Source of the DNA: Paludibaculum fermentans_A
GTDB taxonomy: Bacteria; Acidobacteriota; Terriglobia; Bryobacterales; Bryobacteraceae
Assembly: GCF_051172195.1 (NCBI RefSeq)
Contig: NZ_JBPJAQ010000001.1
Span: 6,076,001-6,140,000, forward strand
Length of the DNA: 64,000 nt
Direction: 5' to 3'
A program made the translations under genes and the position numbers. Each line of letters starts with the position of its first letter. The first letter of the stretch is position 1. The notes beneath the pieces were generated by a model. The model saw only the letters and a program-made list of their open reading frames with translations. It was not told the DNA's origin and did no database searches. Of the stretch, positions 1 through 8,275 are shown in pieces.

Positions 1-66
1 AAGCTGAACCTGCACAATACGGCGGAACTGGTGTTGTACGCCGTGCGCAAGAAGATTATCAGCTGA
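1..66 (+). CDS. LuxR/NarL-type response regulator, C-terminal end only
   Basis: The window opens inside a gene whose last 21 codons read KLNLHNTAELVLYAVRKKII plus S, then TGA. This is the end of the LuxR-type helix-turn-helix of NarL/FixJ response regulators: the recognition helix runs into a conserved 'K.nlhn.aeLv.yAvr' segment that closes the DNA-binding domain. The receiver domain and the start lie upstream of the window, so its partner kinase cannot be seen. It converges on the YceD-like gene. Confidence 0.75.
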   Translation, partial: KLNLHNTAELVLYAVRKKIIS

Positions 67-91
67 AGCCGGAAGCGGCCAGCCCGCACCG

Positions 92-613
92 TTATTGAAG
101 AATATTCTTCAGCGCCGCCAGGCGGGGATCGGACTTTTTCGTATTGCAGCCGCAGGGTCCTTCGTTGCGATTGCGGCCGCAATTGGGGCAGAGGCCTTTG
201 CAATCTTCCTTGCAGACCGCGCGCATGGGGACGCTGAGCAGGATGAACTCGCGCAAGGCGTCGCGCAGGCCCACGCCGTCGCCGTCGTAGAAGGAAATCT
301 CGACTTCGCCTTCTTCCAGGTGGATTTCGCCGTGCGTTTCGGCCTTTTCCACAGGGCGGTAGAAGAGATCGAAGTCGCTATCGATCAGTAGGTTAGCTGG
401 TTCAAGGCAGAGGTCGCAGTTGGTTTCGATGACGACTTTGGCGTGGCCCCGCAGGCGAATCTCGCCCAGGGTGTTGCGGAGCAGCTCTGCATTCCCGCTG
501 ACCTCAAGTCCGCCCAACTGCTTCAACTCTTCGCCGAGTTGGACTTCACCTGGAGCGTAGGTGACATCAAATAGGATTGGGTGGTGCTCGAGTTCGGTGA
601 GTGTAAAGAACAT
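92..613 (-). CDS. YceD/DUF177-family protein
   Basis: 173 residues. The C-terminal third carries the cysteine-rich segment typical of the family (CKEDCKGLCPNCGRN, then a further C-x-C), likely metal-binding; the N-terminal part is the acidic beta-rich DUF177 domain. In many bacteria yceD lies directly upstream of rpmF (ribosomal protein L32) and is linked to 23S rRNA maturation. Here the gene is alone: directly downstream is the convergent end of a regulator gene. The ATG lies within a CATGGA/TCCATG inverted repeat (611-616 and 631-636), possibly chance. The family call is firm; the role is from family knowledge only. Confidence 0.8.
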   Translation of the reverse strand: MFFTLTELEHHPILFDVTYAPGEVQLGEELKQLGGLEVSGNAELLRNTLGEIRLRGHAKVVIETNCDLCLEPANLLIDSDFDLFYRPVEKAETHGEIHLEEGEVEISFYDGDGVGLRDALREFILLSVPMRAVCKEDCKGLCPNCGRNRNEGPCGCNTKKSDPRLAALKNILQ

Positions 614-671
614 GGAAGGATCCAGCTACCTCCATGATACCGCCCTCGCCCACTAGACTTCGCGGTACGGT

Positions 672-1442
672 TTATTCGCGGGGGAGCCAGCGCCGGATCA
701 GCAGGTCATAGCAGCCTGCTCCGACCAGTCCGCCGGCCAGGGGGGCGACGATCGGGATCCACCAGACTCCGGTGTTGTCGGTGAGTCCGTTGTTGCGGAA
801 ACCGGCCAACACCGTGAAGATGCGCGGGCCGATGTCACGGGCCGGATTGATGGCATAGCCGTGCAGCTTGCCGAAGGACATTCCAATGGCGACTACGATC
901 AGGCCTACGATCACGGGGGTGAGGTTGCCCGACACCGGCTGGTTGCGTTCGTCGGTGACGGCAAAGATCAGGAACAGCAGCAGGGCCGTGCCCAGCACCT
1001 GGTCGAAGAAGCCGGCCGACAGCGCCTGGGGAAAGGCTGGGAAGGTGGTGAAGATTCCGGCGGTCTTTTCCAGATTCGGGTCGAATTGCAGGAAGGCCAG
1101 GCGGTAGTTGAAGAAGACGATGGCGGCTCCGGCCATGGCGCCCAGCGACTGGGCGATGCTGTACGGAATGACCTTGGCCCAGGAGAAGCCGCGGAAGACG
1201 GCCAGGGCCAGGGTGACTGCGGGATTCAGGTGGCCTCCGCTGATCTTACCGGTGACGTAGACACCCAAGGTGACGCCGAGCCCCCAGGCCAGGGTGATGT
1301 TCGTGTAGCCGCCGTTCACCACCTCATTGGGGGTGCCGGTGCCGAACAAAACGACCATGGAGACGACCCCGGCGCCGAACAAAAGGATGATCATCGTGCC
1401 GACGAATTCGGCCACCAATTCCGCTAGCAAGCCAGTGCGCAT
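672..1442 (-). CDS. MIP-family channel, glycerol facilitator/aquaporin
   Basis: 256-residue membrane protein with six hydrophobic helices and both pore-lining NPA motifs: GHLNPAVTLA (around residue 73) and YAINPARDIGPR (around residue 198). The Asp after the second NPAR is the hallmark of glycerol-conducting GlpF-type channels rather than strict water channels. The length fits the family. It starts 13 bases after the stop of the upstream Tat-exported gene, so the two are probably cotranscribed. No glycerol kinase or glycerol-3-phosphate dehydrogenase is nearby, so the physiological solute is uncertain. Confidence 0.9.
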   Translation of the reverse strand: MRTGLLAELVAEFVGTMIILLFGAGVVSMVVLFGTGTPNEVVNGGYTNITLAWGLGVTLGVYVTGKISGGHLNPAVTLALAVFRGFSWAKVIPYSIAQSLGAMAGAAIVFFNYRLAFLQFDPNLEKTAGIFTTFPAFPQALSAGFFDQVLGTALLLFLIFAVTDERNQPVSGNLTPVIVGLIVVAIGMSFGKLHGYAINPARDIGPRIFTVLAGFRNNGLTDNTGVWWIPIVAPLAGGLVGAGCYDLLIRRWLPRE

Positions 1443-1455
1443 GGGCTAGAGCATA

Positions 1456-2187
1456 CTACTCCGGCAAGGTCCGTTCCAACCACGCCATCATTTCTTTTTG
1501 CTCAGCCAGTTTTCCGAGGGCCACCTCGAGGTTGACATAGCGCACGCCCAGCCGGCCGCAGAGGCGCGAGAGCGAACCGTCGTCATCGCCCTTGGGTTCG
1601 TTTTGCAGCAGGACGTTATACGGCCCCTTGGCCAGCAGCGCGTAGTCGCCCGGGTCCGTGGTGAGAAAGAACTCGTGCGGAGCATTGCGCCGGGCCAGGC
1701 TGGTCTGCTGCGAGATGGGGATCTCTTCCTCCATCGAATAGCCGCGCGCGTTGTTGTGGACCGCGAACAACAGGCCGCCCTTGGGGGGCAGCAGGGCGTG
1801 GATGAGCTTGGGGCGTTCGCGGTCGAGCCAGGCGAGCGCGGGGGTGAGTTCCGCTTCGGTCCACTTGGGATTCAGGCGGCGGTAGCTGCGTTCAGCGCCC
1901 TGGCGCGAGAACATGCGGTTGGGATCCAGCAGGCCGCCGGCGATGAGGATGTTGCGCTTCGGATTGGTGACGAGGAAGCCCGTGCCGCGGGCGGTTTTGA
2001 GGTGCTCGCGCAAGGCCTCGGCGGCCGTGGTTTCGTCGCCATGGATCCGCAGGTAGCGGCGGCGGCTGCGCCCGTGTTTCAGGATCTCCAGCGGAACTCC
2101 GCAGAGTGTCTTGCCGGCGGCTTCCAGGGAGCGGGCGGAGAGAGCGGCGGCGGCAAGAAAAGCCCGCCGGGAGAGCACAGGACGCAT
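1456..2187 (-). CDS. Tat-exported protein, possible M14-like zinc peptidase/amidohydrolase
   Basis: 243 residues. The N-terminus has a twin-arginine signal (LSRRAFLAAAA), so export in folded form is likely. The mature part shows an ordered set reminiscent of the M14/succinylglutamate desuccinylase fold: H49-x-x-E52 (IHGDE), D88-P-N-R91 (LDPNR) and H144-N-N. In M14 enzymes the HxxE pair and a later His bind zinc and the NR pair binds the substrate carboxylate. Seen: the motifs and their order. Inferred: a periplasmic zinc carboxypeptidase-like activity. I do not recognise a closer family. It probably forms a two-gene unit with the channel downstream. Confidence 0.5.
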   Translation of the reverse strand: MRPVLSRRAFLAAAALSARSLEAAGKTLCGVPLEILKHGRSRRRYLRIHGDETTAAEALREHLKTARGTGFLVTNPKRNILIAGGLLDPNRMFSRQGAERSYRRLNPKWTEAELTPALAWLDRERPKLIHALLPPKGGLLFAVHNNARGYSMEEEIPISQQTSLARRNAPHEFFLTTDPGDYALLAKGPYNVLLQNEPKGDDDGSLSRLCGRLGVRYVNLEVALGKLAEQKEMMAWLERTLPE

Positions 2188-2262
2188 ACGTTTGAGTTTA
2201 GCCCGCCGGCCGAGCCGGCTAATGGGAACGCCCGATATGTCCGATAGTGTCCTCAGGTATCA

Positions 2263-4236
2263 GTGTCTTTTCTCATCGCATCCGTAATTGCCAGCGCGTT
2301 CTGCCTGTTTCTGGTGCAGCCGCTGCTGGCGAAGCAGATTCTGCCGTACTTCGGCGGAACAGCCTCAGTGTGGGCGGTGTGCATGGTTTTCTACCAGGGA
2401 GCGCTTCTGGGCGGGTATCTGTACGCCCATGGGTTAGCGCGGTTCCTGGCTCCAAGAAGGCAGGCGCAGATCCATTTGGTGGTGCTGGCAGGGAGCCTGT
2501 GGGCTTTGCCGGTGGGCCTTGGCCAGGTGGATACTGTCGGGTCCGGTCAGGGTTGGAGCATCGTGTGGATGCTGGTGCGCGCGGTGGGCATTCCTTACTT
2601 TGTCCTCAGCAGCACCAGCCCACTGATGCAGGCGTGGTATGCGCGCCTGGAGCCTGAGGGTCAAGCGTACAAACTGTTCGGCTGGTCGAATCTGTCGTGC
2701 GCGCTGGCGCTGTTGAGCTTCCCGTTCCTGCTTGAGCCGTGGCTGTCGCTGACGAGCCTGAACCTGTGGTGGTCAGCCGGTTACGGCCTGGTCGTGCTGC
2801 TGCTGGCGGCGTCTTCCATCATCGTGATGCGGCGCAGCCCGGGCAACGCGGTGGAAGAGCGGGAGGAACCGGTCCGGCCCGGGTTGTTGTGGCCCAAGTG
2901 GCTGTTCTTCTCCGCACTCGGCTCCCTGGTGCTGGTCAGCGTGACGAATCACCTGTGCCAGGCCGTGGCCCCGGTGCCTTTCCTGTGGACCGTGCCCTTA
3001 CTGCTCTATTTGCTCACCTTCACGGCCGTCTTTGAGCGCGAGTGGTACACGCGCCGCTGGGGCATGCCGCTGGCCGGAGCCGCGTTGCTGGCCATGGCGG
3101 CTGCCTATGTCTACCTGCAGCCCGGCCGCATGCTGGCGGCGGGGATCCCCATTTTCACCATCGGCTGTTTCCTGGCCTGCTTCTACTGCCACGGCGAACT
3201 GGCGGCGCTGAAGCCGGAGCCGGGGCGGCTGACTCAGTTCTACCTGGTGATGGCCGCCGGTGGGACCCTGGGGTCGCTGCTGGTCGCGTTTCTGGCGCCG
3301 AAAGTGTTTCGCGGTTATGCGGAGTTGCCGGTGGTGCTGTGCATCACGTCGCTGTCGATGCTATTCACCGTTTACCGCCGCAACGTCCTGATCGACGTCG
3401 TGGCGACCATCTGCGCGGTACTGGTCACCACACCCGCGCTGGCTGAGTTCCTCACGGCATCCCGGGAAATCGACAGCGGCCGCAATTTCTACGGCAGCCT
3501 GCGCGTGGAACAGGCCGAGGGCAAAGACGGGCGCCCGCCGGTACGCAGCATCATCCATGGCGCCATCTCGCACGGCTCGCAATTCAATGCCGACGGCTGG
3601 CGGATGCGGCCCACCGCTTACTACGGGCCGCACAGCGGTCCTGGCCAGTGGTTCGCGCATACCGCGGGCACGCGGCGTATTGGAGTCGTGGGACTCGGCG
3701 CAGGCACGCTGGCGGCCTATGGCCGGCCTGGCGACCTGTTCCGGTTCTACGAGATCAATCCGATGGTGGTGGACTTTGCCCGGCGCCATTTCCGCTATCT
3801 CAGCGACACGCCTGCCCGGGTGGACATCGCGGTAGGAGACGGCCGCCTGCTGTTGGAGCGCGAGGTGAATCAGAACTTCGACCTGCTGGTCATCGACGCA
3901 TTTTCCGGCGACTCCATTCCCGTGCACCTGTTGACGCGGGAAGCCTTCCGGACTTATCGACGGCACCTGAAGCCGGGCGGGGTCCTGGCGCTGCACTTGT
4001 CGAATCTGTATCTGGACCTGATGCCCGAGGTGCGGCTGCTGGCCGCGGACCAGGGCTTTGCGTGCAAGCCGGTGCTGGATGCCGGCTCTGAAGCGGACGA
4101 TGTGCGGCCCAGCATCTGGGCATTGACCGGACCGGCCGCGAATCTGGAGTGGGTGCCGCCAGGGACAGTGAACAGCAGCCAGCGGCCCCGCCTGTGGACC
4201 GACGATTACTCGACGCTGCTCACCGCCCTGCGGTAA
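2263..4236 (+). CDS. membrane protein fused to spermidine-synthase-like domain
   Basis: 657 residues, starting at GTG (2263). Residues 1 to about 400 form a polytopic membrane region of roughly ten hydrophobic helices. The C-terminal 220 residues are a Rossmann methyltransferase-like spermidine synthase fold with GVVGLGAGTLAAYG (cofactor loop), FYEINPMVV (acidic end of beta2), VGDGR and LLVIDAFSGDSIP. This fused architecture is widespread in environmental bacteria and is often annotated as a spermidine synthase, but a polyamine product is unproven. No S-adenosylmethionine decarboxylase is nearby. The gene ends six bases before a convergent gene. Confidence 0.8.
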   Translation: MSFLIASVIASAFCLFLVQPLLAKQILPYFGGTASVWAVCMVFYQGALLGGYLYAHGLARFLAPRRQAQIHLVVLAGSLWALPVGLGQVDTVGSGQGWSIVWMLVRAVGIPYFVLSSTSPLMQAWYARLEPEGQAYKLFGWSNLSCALALLSFPFLLEPWLSLTSLNLWWSAGYGLVVLLLAASSIIVMRRSPGNAVEEREEPVRPGLLWPKWLFFSALGSLVLVSVTNHLCQAVAPVPFLWTVPLLLYLLTFTAVFEREWYTRRWGMPLAGAALLAMAAAYVYLQPGRMLAAGIPIFTIGCFLACFYCHGELAALKPEPGRLTQFYLVMAAGGTLGSLLVAFLAPKVFRGYAELPVVLCITSLSMLFTVYRRNVLIDVVATICAVLVTTPALAEFLTASREIDSGRNFYGSLRVEQAEGKDGRPPVRSIIHGAISHGSQFNADGWRMRPTAYYGPHSGPGQWFAHTAGTRRIGVVGLGAGTLAAYGRPGDLFRFYEINPMVVDFARRHFRYLSDTPARVDIAVGDGRLLLEREVNQNFDLLVIDAFSGDSIPVHLLTREAFRTYRRHLKPGGVLALHLSNLYLDLMPEVRLLAADQGFACKPVLDAGSEADDVRPSIWALTGPAANLEWVPPGTVNSSQRPRLWTDDYSTLLTALR

Positions 4237-4242
4237 TTACCT

Positions 4243-5070
4243 TCAGGCGCCCAAAGCCGCGCGCACACCGCGCATATACGACAGCGAGCGCTCCATGCCC
4301 GGATACGGATCGTCGGCGTTGATCTCGTACTCCAGCATCACGCCGCCTTTATACTTCAGCGCGTGCAGCGTCTTGAACATCTCGACAATCGGGATGTTGC
4401 CGTCGCCCACGGCCACCTGGGTCCATTTGCCGTTCTCGAAGACGAGATCCTTGGCGTGCATGTCGAACAGGCGCGCGCCGGCCTCTTTGATGGAGGCGAC
4501 AAGATCCGCCTTGGCGCGTGTGGTGTGGCCGATGTCGATGCACAGGCCCATGCGCGGATCCATGCTCTTTACCGCGGCCAGCACGCTCTGTGGGGAGGGG
4601 AAGTGCTTGTCCTCGGGACCGTGATTGTGGATGGCTGCCTTGATGTTGAACTCCTTGACGAGTTTCTCCACCGCGGGCAGGGTCTCGTGGGCAGGGGCGC
4701 AGACGATCATCGGCATGCCGGCTGCTTTGGCGTACTCGAACATCTTGCGCAGCTCGTCGGGCTTGGTGAGGGCGATGTTGCCGCCGCTCAGGATCTGAAA
4801 GCCGGCATCGCGGAACTCCTTGGCTCCGGCCGCGGTCTGCTCCGCCGTGTCGGAGTATTTCAAGTGGAATTCCTTGATGCTGAGGGCCTGCACGTTCAGC
4901 TTCTTCAGCATTTCGATGGCCTGCGCGCGCGAAAACTTCCGCAGCGAGTAAGTGGCGACGCCGATGGTGATGCCGGGCGCTGCGCCGGCAGCGGCCTCCA
5001 GCGTGGTGGGCAGGGTGGCGGCCAGGGCGGCGGCGCCGGCAAACATAGTTCTTCTCGTGAATGGAGTCAT
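4243..5070 (-). CDS. sugar phosphate isomerase/epimerase-like TIM barrel, Tat-exported
   Basis: 275 residues. The N-terminus FTRRTMFAGAAALAATLP is a Tat signal. The rest is an AP-endonuclease-2/xylose-isomerase-like TIM barrel with candidate metal ligands in order: E (LSIKEFH), H (AAIHNHGPE), D and H (LCIDIGHT), H (FDMHAKD), E (VMLEYE). Such barrels act as ketose 3-epimerases or isomerases; Tat-exported versions are common where plant sugars are used. A -10-like TATACT lies on the minus strand at 5108-5103, just upstream, so it may be transcribed separately from the kinase operon before it. The substrate is unknown. Confidence 0.8.
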   Translation of the reverse strand: MTPFTRRTMFAGAAALAATLPTTLEAAAGAAPGITIGVATYSLRKFSRAQAIEMLKKLNVQALSIKEFHLKYSDTAEQTAAGAKEFRDAGFQILSGGNIALTKPDELRKMFEYAKAAGMPMIVCAPAHETLPAVEKLVKEFNIKAAIHNHGPEDKHFPSPQSVLAAVKSMDPRMGLCIDIGHTTRAKADLVASIKEAGARLFDMHAKDLVFENGKWTQVAVGDGNIPIVEMFKTLHALKYKGGVMLEYEINADDPYPGMERSLSYMRGVRAALGA

Positions 5071-5124
5071 GGTCCCAGATCCTCTACAGTTTCGTTGCTG
5101 GCAGTATATAACAGCGCCCGGGCC

Positions 5125-7536
5125 TCAGTTCTTCAGCCCGATCGCCTGCCGGATCGCCGCCACCGCCTGCTCAATTGGCGTACGTGTCAGGAAGTTGTAC
5201 TTCTTGCCCGATTGCAGCCGGATCAGGAACACGCGGCTGCCGCCCATGTTCACGTCCGGGTTGACCGACACCTCGGCTACTTCTGAATAGGGCACCGAAA
5301 AGCCGTCGTTGTTCGAGCCTCGGAACGTGAGGGTCCCGTTGGCGGCGACGATGAAGCCGCGGCAGACATTGGTGCGGCCAGCCGCTTCCCAATGGAAGTT
5401 GCGGAGATCGAAACGCCAGCCGCTATGATGATGCAGCGCCTCCAGGCTGAGTTGGCGCGGTTGCGGCTGCGGCTGTGGCTGCGGGGGCACGTCGCCCTGT
5501 ACCACGTTGACATCCACGACGCGCGTGGCTTGCTGACCCTGCGCATTGAACGCCGTCAGGATGAAGCGCGTGGACTGCTGCACGACGACCTGGGTCTGGC
5601 CGCTGGCTTGCGGGAACGAACCCACTCCGGGCTCGATCCGAACGCCCGTCGCATTGGACGCCTGCCAACTCAGCGTCACGCGCTGGCCGGCCTGCAGCCG
5701 GAACGGGAACGCATTGAAGCTCTGGATGGACACCTCGCCCGAGGGCTGAGGCGGCGTCTGGCCTGCTTCGACGGTCACTGAGGCTGTACAAGTGGCCGAA
5801 GCCTGGCTGGCCTTGGCTACAATCTGGACCGACAACGAACGTGACGGCTTGAAGTCGATAGAGCCGCTAAGCTGCAACTGGCGGTGATCCGGCTCCACCC
5901 AGACACTGTCCGCCCCGCGCGTCTCCCAGATCAGTTTCGCCATCTGGCCGGGCCGCACGACAGGCGGTTGGATCTCGCAGCGCGTCACTTGGACATGCGA
6001 AACCGGAGGTTGCGGCTTGCTCGAGTTGTCCGGTCCGGGGCCGGGCGGGCCGGTTCCTCCTCCTCCTCCTCCTCCGCTATCGGGATTGTCGACCGGCGGC
6101 TTCACTTCCGGCGGCTTCACCTTCACTTCCACCCAACTGTCCACCAAGCCCGCGATCAGCCGGTATTTCGTGGTCTGCGCCGGTCGCACGATGAGGCTGC
6201 CGCGCACGTCCTGCGGCCCCACGCCATCCAGGATGACGCGCTTCACTCCCACCGCCGCCCAGGTAAGCTTCACCTCCTGGCCGGCCTCCACTTCGGTCGG
6301 CTCGGCGTCGAACCGCTCAATCTTCTGCTCCGGGTTCAGCAGCTTGTACACCACCGTGCCGCCCGCCAGCAGCACCAGCGAGATGGCGGCGACCAGCCCC
6401 CAGATCAACAGCGGCTTCTTCTTCTGCTCCTGCTGCTTCTCCTGCTGGCGCCTCAGTTCCTCGGCCTTCAGCTTCTCCTGATACCCGCCGGGACCCGTCA
6501 TCTTCATCTTGCCGGTATCGCCCGTCGGGATCGTCTTCTCCACCAGTTCGTGCCAGTGGACCGTGGACGACGCCTCTCCGTCGCGTAGCGCCGCCTGCAG
6601 GCTGGGCATGTCGCGGTAGCGATCGGCGGGACGCAGCGCCAGCGCCTTCATCAGCGCGGCCTCCTGCGCTTTGGGGATGGATGCGCCCTTGGCCGAGGGC
6701 GGCTGTATCGTGTCCTTGGCCTGGCGGTCCGGCGACGGCGGCGGAATCTCGCCCGTCATCGTGCGGTACATGGTGGCGGCCACGGCGTAGACGTCGGTCC
6801 ATGCGCCCTGGTCGCCGCGCATCTCATACTGCTCCGGCGGAGCGTAGCCGTGCTTCAGGATCACCGACAGGTTCTGGCTCTGCTGGCCCAGCGCATAGCG
6901 CGCCGCGCCGAAATCGATCACCTTGATCTGCCCGCTATGCAGGATGAAGATGTTGTCCGGACTGATGTCGCGGTGCAGCAGGCCCACGCTGTGCACCTCG
7001 CGCAGCGCGTCCATCACCGGCGTCATCACCCGCAAAGAAGTGGCGAAATCGAGATGGCCCCACTGCTTCAGGCACTCGTCCAGCGTGGCGCCTTCCAGGT
7101 ACTCCAGAATCAGGTACGCCGTGCCGTGCAGCGAGAAGAAGTTCTGCACCCACACGATGAACGGATGGTTCTGGAAGCGGGCCACGGTGCGGGCCTCTTC
7201 CAGGTAGCGCTCCAGGCCCCAGCGGAATTCGTTCTCGAACTTCTTGGAATGCGGGAAGACCGACGGATTGCCGGTCATGCGTGCCGCCACGCCGGCCGGG
7301 AAATACTCCTTGATCGCGATGCGCCGGGCCAGGTTGAGGTCCCAGCCCAGGTACGTAATCCCGAAGCCGCCATGACCCAGCACGCGCCCGATGACGTACT
7401 GCTCTTTCAGAATCGTGCCTGGCCAGAGGTAGAAGGGCGAGTCGGGCTGGCTGGTGGCGCTCCAGCCACAGACGGGGCAAGGCACCGAAGGGTCGCGCTG
7501 CTCAAAACAACTGGGACACAGGTTGCCTGGGATCAC
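5125..7536 (-). CDS. receptor-type Ser/Thr protein kinase with zinc ribbon and extracytoplasmic Ig-like repeats
   Basis: 803 residues, last gene of the phosphosignalling operon. Domains in order: an N-terminal zinc ribbon (C7, C10, C20, C23), a complete Hanks-type kinase (glycine loop GHGGFG, K76, H188-R-D190, D208-FG), a charged QQEKQQEQKKK linker, one membrane helix (about 375-398), then two or three Ig-like domains of the 'G..v.LtW' type separated by Gly- and Pro-rich linkers, and a C-terminal beta-rich domain. The catalytic set is intact, so it should be active. Predicted topology is kinase inside, Ig-like domains outside, as in PknB-type receptors. Its ATG overlaps the stop of the PP2C gene upstream by four bases (ATGA), so translation is coupled to its likely antagonist. 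Confidence 0.9.
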   Translation of the reverse strand: MIPGNLCPSCFEQRDPSVPCPVCGWSATSQPDSPFYLWPGTILKEQYVIGRVLGHGGFGITYLGWDLNLARRIAIKEYFPAGVAARMTGNPSVFPHSKKFENEFRWGLERYLEEARTVARFQNHPFIVWVQNFFSLHGTAYLILEYLEGATLDECLKQWGHLDFATSLRVMTPVMDALREVHSVGLLHRDISPDNIFILHSGQIKVIDFGAARYALGQQSQNLSVILKHGYAPPEQYEMRGDQGAWTDVYAVAATMYRTMTGEIPPPSPDRQAKDTIQPPSAKGASIPKAQEAALMKALALRPADRYRDMPSLQAALRDGEASSTVHWHELVEKTIPTGDTGKMKMTGPGGYQEKLKAEELRRQQEKQQEQKKKPLLIWGLVAAISLVLLAGGTVVYKLLNPEQKIERFDAEPTEVEAGQEVKLTWAAVGVKRVILDGVGPQDVRGSLIVRPAQTTKYRLIAGLVDSWVEVKVKPPEVKPPVDNPDSGGGGGGGTGPPGPGPDNSSKPQPPVSHVQVTRCEIQPPVVRPGQMAKLIWETRGADSVWVEPDHRQLQLSGSIDFKPSRSLSVQIVAKASQASATCTASVTVEAGQTPPQPSGEVSIQSFNAFPFRLQAGQRVTLSWQASNATGVRIEPGVGSFPQASGQTQVVVQQSTRFILTAFNAQGQQATRVVDVNVVQGDVPPQPQPQPQPRQLSLEALHHHSGWRFDLRNFHWEAAGRTNVCRGFIVAANGTLTFRGSNNDGFSVPYSEVAEVSVNPDVNMGGSRVFLIRLQSGKKYNFLTRTPIEQAVAAIRQAIGLKN

Positions 7537-8273
7537 TGCGCCAACTCCCCGGCGTGCACCCAGACGGCCACAGCCGTGTAGTTGTCATATTCCCCTTCGG
7601 CGCGGCTCATCAGGCGTGCATGCATGCCGGCCATCCATCCCTCGGCCGTAGGCGCCTTGGCGAGTTCCACTTCCATCTCCGTTTCCAATACCAGTTCCCA
7701 GAAGCCGTCGGACGCCAGCAGGAAGGCATCACCGGGCTGCAGCGCCAGCGGCTCCGGCCGCACCGTCACGCGCACGGTCCCAGACATCCCCAGGCTGCCC
7801 AGCAGCCGGTTGCGATCCTCGTGAAATCGAATTTCGCGCGGCTGCAGGACGCCCGCGTCCACCTTGGTCTGCACATAGCTGTGATCGATGGTCTGCTCGG
7901 CCAGTCGCCCGTCGCGAAAGAAGTACAACCGCGAATCGCCGCAATGGCCCCATGCCGCCTGGCCGCCCACGGCCGCCAGCAGCACGGCTGTCGTATGCAT
8001 GTGCCTCAGCTCGAAAGTCTCGTTCTGACCGGTGAGGATGCGCTCGTGCGCCGCCTGCAGGCGATCGGCAATCCAGGCCGGTTCCGCCGCCGGATCCACT
8101 GCCAGCAAAGTCTCCACGGCCCGCTGAGAAGCCACTTCGCCGCCGCCATGTCCGCCCAGCCCGTCCGCCAGCACCCAGATGCCCGCCTGCGGCGCGACGG
8201 CCCGCCAGTTCGCCGAGTCCTCATTGACCTCGCGCCCGCCCGGGCGGCTCAGGATGGATGTCTCGAACAGCAT
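7533..8273 (-). CDS. PP2C-family protein phosphatase, cytoplasmic
   Basis: 246 residues, the length of a minimal PPM/PP2C catalytic domain. The metal-binding Asp motifs are present in order: VNEDSANW, VLADGLGGHGGG, WGHCGDSRLY, LLASDGFWELV, and the closing YDNYTAVAV. No membrane helix is seen. The enzyme should remove phosphate from Ser/Thr using two Mn/Mg ions. It overlaps the kinase gene by four bases and starts two bases after the HtrA-FHA stop, so it is the natural reverse enzyme for the kinase. This operon encodes a second, membrane-bound PP2C, so two phosphatases may act in different places. Confidence 0.9.
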   Translation of the reverse strand: MLFETSILSRPGGREVNEDSANWRAVAPQAGIWVLADGLGGHGGGEVASQRAVETLLAVDPAAEPAWIADRLQAAHERILTGQNETFELRHMHTTAVLLAAVGGQAAWGHCGDSRLYFFRDGRLAEQTIDHSYVQTKVDAGVLQPREIRFHEDRNRLLGSLGMSGTVRVTVRPEPLALQPGDAFLLASDGFWELVLETEMEVELAKAPTAEGWMAGMHARLMSRAEGEYDNYTAVAVWVHAGELAQ

Positions 8274-8275
8274 GG

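Noticed and set aside
6050..6085. TCC triplet run in the receptor kinase gene as a phase-variation tract
   Set aside because: The repeat unit is three bases and encodes a Gly linker, so length changes would not shift the frame.
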